This document shows, piece by piece, positions 55,703-64,000 of a stretch of 64,000 bases of DNA. Under the pieces are notes generated by a model. It saw nothing but the letters and a program-made list of their open reading frames with translations, searched no databases and was not told the origin of the DNA. Source of the DNA: Bacteroidia bacterium (GTDB lineage: Bacteria; Bacteroidota; Bacteroidia; J057); contig JALEFZ010000076.1 in assembly GCA_022760475.1 (NCBI GenBank), positions 17,952-81,951 on the forward strand. Direction: 5' to 3'. Position numbers and translations under genes: made by a program. Position 1 is the stretch's first letter, and the number at the start of each line of letters is the position of its first letter.

Positions 55703-56971
55703 ATGAAAAATTTTCATATGATAATCCTCATCTGCCTGATAGGTGGATGTATTCTTTCCTGCCAAAATCAACCCTCAAGTACTGAATCAGAACTAGCTGA
55801 ATTTGAGTCTTTTCTTCCCAAGGCAGATTCTCTGGCACATGCTTACATCATCACTGATGGCCATGTGGATTTGCCCTATAGGCTAAGAGTCAAGGGTTTT
55901 CAGGTTGAGCGCGAATACCTTGATCTTGGTGGAGATACCCAAGGGGGAGACTTCGACTACACAAGGGCGAAATCAGGCGGACTGGATGCGCCTTTCATGT
56001 CCATATACTTGCCAGCGGGTCTTCAAAAAATAGCAGGAAGGTCAAAGGAAGTTGCTGATACCCTGATTGACATGGTAGAGCGGGTAGTAAATACCCATCC
56101 CGACAAATATGCCATTGCCAGAACACCAGCAGAAGTCCTTAAGCACTTCAATGAAGGAAAAATCGCCCTCCCAATGGGGATGGAAAATGGCTCCCCGATA
56201 GAAAAAGACATAAACAATGTAGCCCATTTCCATAAAAGAGGTGTCAGGTACATTACCCTTACCCATAGCAAGGTCAACAACATCTGCGACTCCTCCTATG
56301 ATACCACTAGAACGTGGAATGGTCTCAGCCCATTTGGAGAAGAAGTCGTGAAGGAAATGAACAGAATTGGAATCATGGTTGATGTGTCCCACATTTCAGA
56401 TAGTGCATTTTATGATGTAATGGCCATAGCCAAGGCTCCCGTTATAGCTTCTCACTCTTCTTGCAGGTATTTCACCCCAGGATTTGAAAGAAATATGTCG
56501 GATGAAATGATCAATGAATTGGGAAAAAATGGCGGGGTCATTCAGATTAATTTTGGTTCTACCTTTGTTGATTCATTGATCAGACAGCGTGGAGATAAAA
56601 TGAGAGAAGCCCTCAAAGCTTACCTTGATCCCCAAAGAGGTCGCCGTGACTCCACCTACCTTGCAAAGCAAAAAGAATGGATGGAAAGCAATGGCTATAT
56701 GTATTCCGATGTCAAGGTCGTAGCTGATCACATTGACCATGTAGTAACATTGATTGGTGTAGATCACGTTGGTTTTGGTTCTGATTTTGACGGAGTAGGT
56801 GATACCTTACCAATAGGCCTAAAAGATGTTTCCCAATACCCCAATCTCATTGCGGAACTACTCAGAAGGGGTTATTCAGATGAGGATATAGAGAAAATCT
56901 GCTTTAAAAATGTCTTCAGGGTTTGGAATCAGGTAGAGGAATTCGCCATGGAATTACAGGCTGGAACATAA
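55703..56971 (+). CDS. Membrane dipeptidase-like lipoprotein (peptidase family M19)
   Basis: 422 residues from the ATG at 55703 (an in-frame TTG two codons upstream is less likely). The start MKNFHMIILICLIGGCILSC offers two lipobox cysteines (16 and 20). M19 zinc-site motifs are present: DGHVDLPY, the bridging Glu in MGMENGSPIEKD, VDVSHISDSAFYDV, ASHSSCRYF and GVDHVGFGSDFDGVGDTLP. M19 enzymes cleave dipeptides, including some D-amino-acid-containing ones. As a lipoprotein it would act in the periplasm or at the outer membrane. It converges on the aminopeptidase genes, both peptide-scavenging. Confidence 0.92.
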   Translation: MKNFHMIILICLIGGCILSCQNQPSSTESELAEFESFLPKADSLAHAYIITDGHVDLPYRLRVKGFQVEREYLDLGGDTQGGDFDYTRAKSGGLDAPFMSIYLPAGLQKIAGRSKEVADTLIDMVERVVNTHPDKYAIARTPAEVLKHFNEGKIALPMGMENGSPIEKDINNVAHFHKRGVRYITLTHSKVNNICDSSYDTTRTWNGLSPFGEEVVKEMNRIGIMVDVSHISDSAFYDVMAIAKAPVIASHSSCRYFTPGFERNMSDEMINELGKNGGVIQINFGSTFVDSLIRQRGDKMREALKAYLDPQRGRRDSTYLAKQKEWMESNGYMYSDVKVVADHIDHVVTLIGVDHVGFGSDFDGVGDTLPIGLKDVSQYPNLIAELLRRGYSDEDIEKICFKNVFRVWNQVEEFAMELQAGT

Positions 56972-56996
56972 AAAAAGCCCGGAGCAGTTCCGGGCT
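56970..56996 (-). terminator. Intrinsic terminator between dipeptidase and aminopeptidase genes
   Basis: Stem agcccgga / tccgggct with a 5-base loop. The T-tract is on the minus strand (seven A on the plus strand at 56970-56976), so it mainly ends the minus-strand aminopeptidase operon. Confidence 0.85.
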
Positions 56997-57000
56997 ATAC

Positions 57001-58791
57001 TTAAATTTTACGGCAGGCATTTTCAAGCCAGGTTTTATCATCTCCTTCCACATGAGGGGATAATTTTTCATATACCAACTTATGGTAATTGTTTAACCAA
57101 TCAAGTTCTTCCTGCTTGAGCATTTCTTTTACGACCAAATTTAAATCAATTGGAAAAAGGGTAATCGTCTCAAAGGAAAGAAACTTACCATAACTATCAG
57201 TTGTACCCTCTTCCTGAACCAGAACGAGATTCTCAGTTCTGATGCCATATCTGTCTTTGTGGTACAGTCCTGGCTCGTTGGAGGTCAACATCCCGGGCTT
57301 TAAAGGCACAGCAGAACCGCCAGAGGCACTGGTTCCCAGGCTTTGAGGCCCTTCATGAACATTCAGGTAGAATCCCACTCCATGCCCGGTTCCATGGCCA
57401 TAATTCATCTGGGCCTTCCAAATAGGCATTCGGGCAAAACTTTCAAGTTGATACCCCTTTGTTCCCTCAGGAAAAATAGCCATTGCCAACTGTATGTGGC
57501 CTTTAAGCACAAGGGTAAAATCACGTTTTTCTTCCTCAGTAGTGTTACCAAGGCTTATAGTCCTTGTGATGTCTGTAGTACCATCCAGGTATTGCCCACC
57601 AGAATCCACCAACAACATTCCATTATCCAAAATTATGGAAGAACTGTTTTCATCCGCCCTATAATGCACAATAGCTCCATTGCCCTTATAGCCAACAATC
57701 GGATTGAAACTGGGACCCACATAATTGGGCTGCATCCCTCTAAACTCCTCCAGCTTCAGCCCGGCTTCGTACTCGCTTACACCTCCATTAGCAGCTCGCG
57801 CCTCTAACCACCTAAAAAAGCCCAACAAGGCGAGCCCGTCTCTGACCATTACATCCCTAACATGGCCTGATTCAACAGAATTTTTCTCCCCTTTGAGGTA
57901 TTCGGCATATTTTATCCCCGATCTAAGCCTCGCATGCTCAGGGATGGAATCATTGAGTTTCCATGATAATTTTCTGGCATCAAGACCTAGACTAGTTTGC
58001 TCTGGTAACTGTGAGAGGAAAGTTTCTATTTCTCCATAATCCCTTAATTGAATGCCATCTTCTTCCAGGCTCCTCTTTAATGGCTGATCAATCTTGTTCT
58101 TATCAATAAATAACAGGGCACCTTCCTTTAAGATTATTCCATAGGAATAAAAAACCGGATTATAAGAGACATCCTTGCCTCTCAGGTTAAAAGTCCATGC
58201 AATTTCATCTAAAGCGATTATCAGGTAGTAGTCAATGCCATCTCTGTCCATTTTTTGACGAATGACCTCAATTTTCTCCTGTCTGCTCTTTCCTGCAAAT
58301 GCTACTGCATGTTCGACAACAGCTTCCTGGGGTAAAGAAGGGCGATTCTTCCATATTTCATTGATGACATGGCCAGCCGGAACAAGTTTGAGCTTTTTTC
58401 TTGCCAATTTCTCTTCAAAGCCTTCTTTCCTACTTGCAGAAAGCAATGAAGCATCAACGCCAATTTTTCCCCCTTCTGGACAATTATCCATGAGCCACTC
58501 TATATATTCAGGAGTGTGGGGAATTTGCAATTTCATCAACTCAAAACCCGAACCCCTAAGTTCTGCCTCCCCCTGGATAAAGTAACGTGAGTCAGTCCAC
58601 ACTCCTGCTTGATCCCTGGTTATGACCACTGTCCCTGCAGAACCGGTAAAACCAGTCAACCAGGGCATCAGCATCCAATGTCCAGCGAGGTATTCGCCTT
58701 GGTGCGAATCTGTATGGAGAATCAGCATGGCATCCAGGCCATATACTGCAAGTTTCTCTCTAAAACGGGCCAGTTTTTCTATGTAGGTCAT
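57001..58791 (-). CDS. Aminopeptidase P, long form (M24B)
   Basis: 596 residues, the long three-domain type related to eukaryotic XPNPEP1. Two creatinase-like N-terminal domains (about 1-300; VWTDSRYFIQGEAEL) precede the pita-bread catalytic domain with all five metal ligands: VDSGGQY, GTTDITRT, GHGTGHGVG, TSNEPGLY and RTENLVLV. A conserved C-terminal tail ends KLSPHVEGDDKTWLENAC. It removes N-terminal residues preceding proline and is cytoplasmic. It lies 24 bases downstream of a second M24 gene on the same strand, so both are probably one operon. Confidence 0.93.
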   Translation of the reverse strand: MTYIEKLARFREKLAVYGLDAMLILHTDSHQGEYLAGHWMLMPWLTGFTGSAGTVVITRDQAGVWTDSRYFIQGEAELRGSGFELMKLQIPHTPEYIEWLMDNCPEGGKIGVDASLLSASRKEGFEEKLARKKLKLVPAGHVINEIWKNRPSLPQEAVVEHAVAFAGKSRQEKIEVIRQKMDRDGIDYYLIIALDEIAWTFNLRGKDVSYNPVFYSYGIILKEGALLFIDKNKIDQPLKRSLEEDGIQLRDYGEIETFLSQLPEQTSLGLDARKLSWKLNDSIPEHARLRSGIKYAEYLKGEKNSVESGHVRDVMVRDGLALLGFFRWLEARAANGGVSEYEAGLKLEEFRGMQPNYVGPSFNPIVGYKGNGAIVHYRADENSSSIILDNGMLLVDSGGQYLDGTTDITRTISLGNTTEEEKRDFTLVLKGHIQLAMAIFPEGTKGYQLESFARMPIWKAQMNYGHGTGHGVGFYLNVHEGPQSLGTSASGGSAVPLKPGMLTSNEPGLYHKDRYGIRTENLVLVQEEGTTDSYGKFLSFETITLFPIDLNLVVKEMLKQEELDWLNNYHKLVYEKLSPHVEGDDKTWLENACRKI

Positions 58792-58815
58792 AAATTTCTT
58801 TTATCGGGTCTCCTC

Positions 58816-60216
58816 TTAACTGATAGCCTGAGCTCGGATTTCCTCCACCTCTTCAATGGTTCTGGCGACGGGCGTTCCTAATAATCTGCTACCAGAATCA
58901 GTGATTACATAATCATCTTCAAGGCGAATGCCTCCGAAACTTCTATAGGCATGCAAAGCGGGGTAGTTAATAAACTCCTGAAGTTTGCCTTCACTTGACC
59001 ACTTATCAATCAAGCCTGGGATGAAATAAATGCCTGGCTCTACAGTAATGGCATTTCCAGCCTGTAAATCTTTGCCCAACCTTAAGGACTTCAATCCAAA
59101 CTGAGAAGATCTCTTTATCTCATCATTGTACCCAACAAAATCTTCCCCCAAATTCTCCATGTCGTGCACATCCAGTCCAAGCATATGTCCCAATCCATGT
59201 GGAAAAAACAAAGCATGGGCTCCTGCTTCGACAGCTTCTTCTGCATCTCCTTTCATGATTCCTACTGCCTTTAATCCCTCCACTATGGTACGGCTGGCCA
59301 ACTTGTGCATGTCCATGTATGACACTCCTGGTCCCATGTTAAAAACTACCTGATCTGATGCATCAACAACAATCTGATAGATTTCTTTTTGCTGCTGAGT
59401 AAAAAATCCACTTACTGGAAACGTCCGGGTCATATCACCTGCATAATGAGAACTGGCTTCCGCTCCACAGTCAAGTAAGAGCAACTTACCCTCATCCAAC
59501 CTATTGTGGTAATGGTGATTATGAAGAATTTCTCCATGAACCGTCAAAATGATGGGAAAGGAAGGATGAGAATCCACAGCTACGGGAATTGCCTGAACCT
59601 GAGCCATCAACTCGGACTCCAGCATACCTGGACGAGCAGTGCGCATCGCATGCAAATGCATCTGAGCGCTCAAATCTGCGGCTTTGTCCAGTTCCTGAAT
59701 TTCCTCTTTCGATTTAATGGATCTCTGGTGAATGATGGCCTGAATCAGTGTCAATGAAACACCGGCATTTATTTCTCTCTGCCCTTTTTTCAAAAGAGAG
59801 GATAACTTGATGACATGTTCGGGTCTGTACGGAGGTAAATAATGAACTTCTCTATCAGCACTTTTTGTCATTTTAATGAATTCTCCCAATAAGTCGATGG
59901 GCAAAACCTGGGAAATCGCCGTTTTCTGGCCAAGCTCTATCAATCCTTCCTCAGGCCCAGTCCAAACCATAGAGTCTAAGGTAGGTTCATTGCCAAAAAG
60001 AAAGCACTCTCCACTTTCGGCATCCAGTACCGCCACTAAGCCAGGTTTATCCAATCCAATGTAATATAGGAAGGAACTATCTTGCCTGAAGACAGGATAA
60101 TAATTGTCCTTATAATTCATGCTGCTATAATCATTGCCAAGTAGGACAATGAGGCCTTTGGAAACAAAGTCAGCGAGGTCTTTTCTTCTTTCGTAGTAAG
60201 TATTGGGTGAAAACAT
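58816..60216 (-). CDS. pepP: Xaa-Pro aminopeptidase, PepP-type (M24B)
   Basis: 466 residues. Aminopeptidase P N-terminal domain (1-165, YERRKDLADFVSKGLIVLLGN) and catalytic domain with ligands in LLDCGAEASSHYAGDMTRTFP, FFPHGLGHMLGLDVHD, ITVEPGIYF and IRLEDDYVIT. Shorter than the neighbour at 57001-58791 and from a different M24 branch, so the pair is not a recent duplication. First gene of a likely two-gene operon for proline-peptide turnover. Confidence 0.92.
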   Translation of the reverse strand: MFSPNTYYERRKDLADFVSKGLIVLLGNDYSSMNYKDNYYPVFRQDSSFLYYIGLDKPGLVAVLDAESGECFLFGNEPTLDSMVWTGPEEGLIELGQKTAISQVLPIDLLGEFIKMTKSADREVHYLPPYRPEHVIKLSSLLKKGQREINAGVSLTLIQAIIHQRSIKSKEEIQELDKAADLSAQMHLHAMRTARPGMLESELMAQVQAIPVAVDSHPSFPIILTVHGEILHNHHYHNRLDEGKLLLLDCGAEASSHYAGDMTRTFPVSGFFTQQQKEIYQIVVDASDQVVFNMGPGVSYMDMHKLASRTIVEGLKAVGIMKGDAEEAVEAGAHALFFPHGLGHMLGLDVHDMENLGEDFVGYNDEIKRSSQFGLKSLRLGKDLQAGNAITVEPGIYFIPGLIDKWSSEGKLQEFINYPALHAYRSFGGIRLEDDYVITDSGSRLLGTPVARTIEEVEEIRAQAIS

Positions 60217-60389
60217 AAGAGTCTTTTATCCTTTGCGTTTGGGGGGAAAAATAAGAACAACTTTTTAAGTTTCCCCAATAAAATTCAAGCTAGCTTCACT
60301 TCTTATAAAATAAAATCCAGAAAGTAACGTGAGAAATTGTGTCTGCTTTGGAAAAAAGTAAACTTTAGCCTCGAAGATTTTCCACCCTG

Positions 60390-62645
60390 ATGAAACACAG
60401 CTACCTATTAATTTTCTTCCTTGTTTTAACACATATTGCCTTCAGTCAGATTGACAGTACGGGCAAGGAAATAGATGACATCAATACAGATATTGAGGAT
60501 TTTATCATTGGCCAAGAGGTAGATGATCAGGTGGATTATACCTACCTCACAGATTTTTTGGAGGAGGTGGCCAAAAAACCACTGGACTTAAATACCGCAA
60601 GCAAGGAGGATCTGCTTCGCCTACCGGGCATGAATGCCATCCTATTCAACCAGTTGCAGAGTCATATCAAAAAATTCGGCAAACTAACCTCAATTTATGA
60701 GCTCCAGGCCGTTCCAGGCTATAGCCTAGCCAGAATCAGGGCAATCCAAAATTATGTGACCGTAAGATCTGCCGGTGCGAAAGACATAAGCCCAAATGCG
60801 AAATTTACCCAAGGTCCTCCAGTAAAAGAGGTCATCGAAGGTCTGGAAATGGAATTCATTCAACGCTTTGTTTGGATAGCAGAAGAACAAAGGGGCTATA
60901 CTCCCCCTGACACCACGTTCAAGGACATTACAGATGATACAGGCCTTGTCATCGGGCAGGATACCAGCCTGAGTAGCCGTTATGCAGGAAGCCCTTTCAG
61001 GTCTTACACCAGGCTAAGGGCGAGATATGGAAAAAATTTCTCTTTTGCAGTAACAGGAGAAAAAGATCCCGGAGAAACTTTCGAGTGGAATCCTGATAAC
61101 AGATACTATGGCTACGATTTCCTTTCCGGCCATGTGGCCATTGGGGGGTATGGCCCTATCGAACAACTGGTCATAGGCGACTACAACCTTCAATTGGGAC
61201 AAGGTATGGTCCTTTCAAGAGGCCTTGGTTTTGGGAAAGGATCAAGTGTGATCAACAGCGTGAAGCAGCCCAATAGAGGGCTTATCCCCTACTCTTCTGT
61301 AAATGAGAATCAATTGTTACGCGGAGCAGCCGTACAATTGGGATACAATGATTTCCATTTCACGACCTTCTTTTCCAGAATCAGGCTGGATGCAGTCCTT
61401 GCTCTTGATGACGCACTGGCAGATAGCACCATAGACTTAGACATCTTTGACCCTGTCCTCTCAGCATCCAACAACCTACAAACCAGTGGCTTACACCGTA
61501 CTGCTTCAGAGCTAGCCAATCGCAGGAGCATACTTGAAACATCTTATGGAGGTCGATTGGAATACAAAACTCCTACCCTAACGATCGGAACGACCCATTA
61601 TATTCAGCAATTCGGATCTGTGCTAAGTCAAGCCGTCAATGAATTCAACCAGTTCAATTTCAGGGGAGACCAAAACTATGTCAATGGCCTTGATTTTGAC
61701 TGGGTATACCAGAACTTCAATTTCTTTGGTGAAGTGGCCCGTTCCAAATCAGGAGGCCTGGGCCTAAGTGGGGGCTTCATGGCCAGCCTTTCACCTACCG
61801 TAGACTTGTCCTTGCTGGCGAGGCATTATGAGGTGGATTTTCATAGCCTGAAAGGATATGTATTTGCTGAAAGGCCTACTGCCCTCTCTAATGAAACAGG
61901 TCTTTACCTTGGCTTAAGGATTGCCCCCAATCCAAAATGGACATGGAATACCTATGTAGATCAATTCTATTATCCCTGGAATAGCTTCAGGGCCAGCTTT
62001 CCCGCCAGAGGTTGGGAGTTTTTGACCCAACTGGAATACAAACCCAAAAGGGGAAGCTTGGTTTATGTGAGATTGCGAAGCGATAATAAGCAGCGCAATG
62101 CGTCAGTTTTTCCTCCTGGACAAAAACTTGATTACCTGATTAATACACAAAGAAATACCCTTAGAATACATTTCCAGAGCAACATTAACCGAAACATAAA
62201 CTACAAAGCCCGAATTGAAGGCTCCCTCTACACCCAGGGAGATGAAGAAAGACATACAGGAATTCTGGTATACCAAGACCTTGTCTGGAAGATTGGCTAT
62301 AAGTTGAAATTGACAGGTAGGTATGCACTTTTCAATGCAGAAGATTTTGATGCCAGGATCTATGCCTATGAAAATGATGTGCTTGGATTTTTTTCCATTC
62401 CTGCCTACTCAGGACAGGGAAGCAGGTACTACGGTATCCTTAACTGGAAAGCTACCAGGAGATTGGAGTTTTGGTTCCGGGTAGCTCAAACCCGCCTCAG
62501 GAATGTATGCACACTTGCCAGAGATCCGTTTACGAATGAACCTTCTGCAGATGGATCGCAGCTTTGCCAAATAGGAACAGGGCTAAATCAGATCAATTCT
62601 GACAGACGGACTGAATTCAAATTCCAGTTGAGATATAAGTTTTGA
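60390..62645 (+). CDS. Outer-membrane protein with N-terminal helix-hairpin-helix pair
   Basis: 751 residues. Signal peptide (1-19, MKHSYLLIFFLVLTHIAFS), then at about 55-130 two ComEA-like HhH motifs: LDLNTASKEDLLRLPGM ... IYELQAVPGYSLARIRAIQNYV. The rest (about 150-751) alternates aromatic/Gly strands with turns, ends in a Phe (LRYKF), and looks like a large outer-membrane beta-barrel. HhH domains usually bind DNA, so the combination may mean DNA uptake or simply a scaffold; function unknown. It is encoded divergently from the aminopeptidase operon. Confidence 0.78.
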   Translation: MKHSYLLIFFLVLTHIAFSQIDSTGKEIDDINTDIEDFIIGQEVDDQVDYTYLTDFLEEVAKKPLDLNTASKEDLLRLPGMNAILFNQLQSHIKKFGKLTSIYELQAVPGYSLARIRAIQNYVTVRSAGAKDISPNAKFTQGPPVKEVIEGLEMEFIQRFVWIAEEQRGYTPPDTTFKDITDDTGLVIGQDTSLSSRYAGSPFRSYTRLRARYGKNFSFAVTGEKDPGETFEWNPDNRYYGYDFLSGHVAIGGYGPIEQLVIGDYNLQLGQGMVLSRGLGFGKGSSVINSVKQPNRGLIPYSSVNENQLLRGAAVQLGYNDFHFTTFFSRIRLDAVLALDDALADSTIDLDIFDPVLSASNNLQTSGLHRTASELANRRSILETSYGGRLEYKTPTLTIGTTHYIQQFGSVLSQAVNEFNQFNFRGDQNYVNGLDFDWVYQNFNFFGEVARSKSGGLGLSGGFMASLSPTVDLSLLARHYEVDFHSLKGYVFAERPTALSNETGLYLGLRIAPNPKWTWNTYVDQFYYPWNSFRASFPARGWEFLTQLEYKPKRGSLVYVRLRSDNKQRNASVFPPGQKLDYLINTQRNTLRIHFQSNINRNINYKARIEGSLYTQGDEERHTGILVYQDLVWKIGYKLKLTGRYALFNAEDFDARIYAYENDVLGFFSIPAYSGQGSRYYGILNWKATRRLEFWFRVAQTRLRNVCTLARDPFTNEPSADGSQLCQIGTGLNQINSDRRTEFKFQLRYKF

Positions 62646-62683
62646 TTTTAAGAAATTAAGTATAAATAGTTTCCTTCAAAATC

Positions 62684-63511
62684 TCACAAATTAATCACCC
62701 CTTCAAAGACAAACTTCGCTGGGCCAATGAGGTATACCTCTTCTGATGGTAGTCCTAATTGGTGCACTTCTATTCGTAGTTCTCCCCCCAGGGTTTTGAT
62801 GTTAACTGTCCCCTCTCTCCTATTTTCCTTCAAATGAGCATAGGCAGCGGCAGTTACCCCTGTTCCACAGCTATAGGTCTCATCCTCTACCCCTCTTTCA
62901 TAGGTTCTGACCCACAAATGATTTTCCTTCTCTTCATAGACAAAATTTACATTTGTCCCATTCATCTCTTCATAATCTTTGTGATTTCTCCATCGACGGC
63001 CTCTCATTTTCACTTCTTTCTCCCACAAATCCTCACCTTCCCATATAATCAAATGGGGAGAGCCTGAATTCATCCAAATCTGCTGATCTCGGGTATGGCA
63101 ATAACTGTGTACCTGCATTTTCAACTTCACATTGCCTTCAAAAGCCCAAGCCAAATGAATCCCATCTGGTGCCTCAAATTTATATTGCAGAGAATTCTCT
63201 CTGTATACACCGGTTTTTGCAGGCTCCCTGTATCCATTTATTCCAAGCGAAATGGCGTAATTCACCAAACACCTTCCACCATTTCCGCACATGGTACTTT
63301 CACGACCGTCAGAATTGAAATAAATCATTTTGAAATCATACCCATCACTATCCTCAATAATGATCAGCCCGTCAGCACCTATACCAAACCTCCTGTCGCA
63401 CAGTTTCGCAATCAACTCTGTATTCAAATCCTTCATTACGTCCTTAGATCGGCCATCAACCATAATGAAGTCATTCCCGGTTGCTTGATATTTTTGAAAT
63501 CTTAACAGCAT
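62684..63511 (-). CDS. dapF: Diaminopimelate epimerase
   Basis: 275 residues from the ATG at 63511 (an upstream in-frame start would add seven residues). Converts LL-DAP to meso-DAP for lysine and peptidoglycan. Both catalytic cysteines are present: Cys75 in STMCGNGGRC and Cys215 in YSCGTGVTA, together with KYQATGNDFIMVDG and RRFGIGADGL. A minus-strand TAATTTTG box (63530-63537) lies about 20 bases upstream of the start. Shares the DAP pathway with the aspartate kinase gene of this window. Confidence 0.95.
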   Translation of the reverse strand: MLLRFQKYQATGNDFIMVDGRSKDVMKDLNTELIAKLCDRRFGIGADGLIIIEDSDGYDFKMIYFNSDGRESTMCGNGGRCLVNYAISLGINGYREPAKTGVYRENSLQYKFEAPDGIHLAWAFEGNVKLKMQVHSYCHTRDQQIWMNSGSPHLIIWEGEDLWEKEVKMRGRRWRNHKDYEEMNGTNVNFVYEEKENHLWVRTYERGVEDETYSCGTGVTAAAYAHLKENRREGTVNIKTLGGELRIEVHQLGLPSEEVYLIGPAKFVFEGVINL

Positions 63512-63757
63512 AATCAATAAATAAGGAGGCAAAATTAATCAGAAACTATTTCAGTATAAAACCATCGCCATGAGTTCAGGATTATACAGGAATTTTAAGA
63601 TAAGGTTATCATGGATGGTATATCTATTTCATTAAGAAATGAGTATGCTTAATTCATCAACAGATTCCTCAGAAAATTGATATAATACAAGATTCATATT
63701 AGTTTTATTAAGTTTTTTCGAAAGACTGAACAAACCTAATCTACTCACCTACTAGCT

Positions 63758-64000
63758 ATGGACATAAAAAGAATCAGTTGGATTTTGATACCTAGCCTTT
63801 TGGCTTTAATCCTTTTTGTAAACGGATTTCAAAACAAAGACAATGGCCATCAAGAATCAACACACAGTGAGGAACCATGGGTTTTTCGTTCAGTTTTAGA
63901 CTGGAGAGCCCGAATGGTTACCCTCGAATTGGATGATGAGTTTTGGGTGGCCTATGATGCCCAATACGCTTCCATTTACAAAGTCTGGCAGGATGGGGTG
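63758..64000 (+). CDS. N-terminus of a secreted protein (3' partial)
   Basis: 81 codons are visible from the ATG at 63758. MDIKRISWILIPSLLALILFVNGFQ is a signal peptide or signal anchor. The following PWVFRSVLDWRARMVTLELDDEFWVAYDAQYASIYKVWQDGV recalls the N-terminal domain of some Bacteroidota secreted c-type cytochrome/ThuA-like proteins, but too little is present to assign it. Confidence 0.6.
   Translation, partial: MDIKRISWILIPSLLALILFVNGFQNKDNGHQESTHSEEPWVFRSVLDWRARMVTLELDDEFWVAYDAQYASIYKVWQDGV

Noticed and set aside
61390..61410. Possible antisense target of the AGAGCAAGGGC motif (tccttgctctt in the HhH/outer-membrane gene)
   Set aside because: A match of about 10 bases is expected by chance at low but real frequency in 64 kb and lies deep inside a coding region.

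Overview
The window looks like chromosomal DNA of a free-living member of the Bacteroidota. Five large secreted proteins end in a type IX secretion (T9SS) type A sorting domain. Core promoters have the Bacteroidota form TTG-N19/20-TAnnTTTG, and most genes lack a Shine-Dalgarno site, with rpsU as the striking exception. The GCDS-type repeat modules and the very large beta-helix protein are reminiscent of Saprospiria, but that placement is only a guess. No phage, IS element or CRISPR array was recognised.

Layout. 1-3.6 kb: the 3' part of a T9SS protein with a collagen-like Gly-Pro-Gly tract. 3.6-10.3 kb: an aldo/keto reductase, aspartate kinase, an ATP-cone/Mrr-like nuclease protein, an M4 metalloprotease and tsaD. 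10.5-15.8 kb: a TamB-family giant and a metallophosphoesterase. 16 kb: tRNA-Leu(CAA). 16.3-27.3 kb: a beta-structured lipoprotein, a DUF6916-like protein and a 2,610-residue T9SS beta-helix protein. 27.8-34.5 kb: a GH81 beta-1,3-glucanase and small membrane or envelope proteins. 34.9-36 kb: a 1-kb insert with a RusA-like gene, bounded by a 19-bp duplication of the 3' end of tRNA-Leu(TAA). 36-40 kb: a TPR protein, aroA, and the run rpsU-xerC-hpf. 40-48 kb: GH13, GH31 and a fused E1 alpha/beta 2-oxoacid dehydrogenase. 48-52.9 kb: an RNA-rich region. 52.9-64 kb: a dynamin-like GTPase, a sulfotransferase-like protein, an M19 dipeptidase, two M24 peptidases, an HhH/outer-membrane protein, dapF and a truncated secreted protein.

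The most unusual content is an RNA-structure family at 48-52.7 kb. Two 86-bp blocks (48073-48158 and 48481-48566, minus strand) each start right after a sigma-A-like promoter and end in a bulged hairpin followed by eight U, so they look like two paralogous ~82-nt small RNA genes. About 4 kb away, on the plus strand, the same hairpin architecture with the same preceding AGAGCAAGGG motif occurs in seven head-to-tail units of exactly 56 bp (52282-52673). Between units, base changes in the outer and inner stems are compensated on the opposite arm in every copy, which points strongly to a selected RNA structure. I do not recognise this family.

Functionally, the window combines polysaccharide and protein breakdown outside the cell (GH81, GH13, M4, T9SS carriers) with intracellular completion (GH31, two aminopeptidases P, dipeptidase), lysine/DAP and aromatic biosynthesis (aspartate kinase, dapF, aroA), and translation upkeep (tsaD, rpsU, hpf, two tRNA-Leu).
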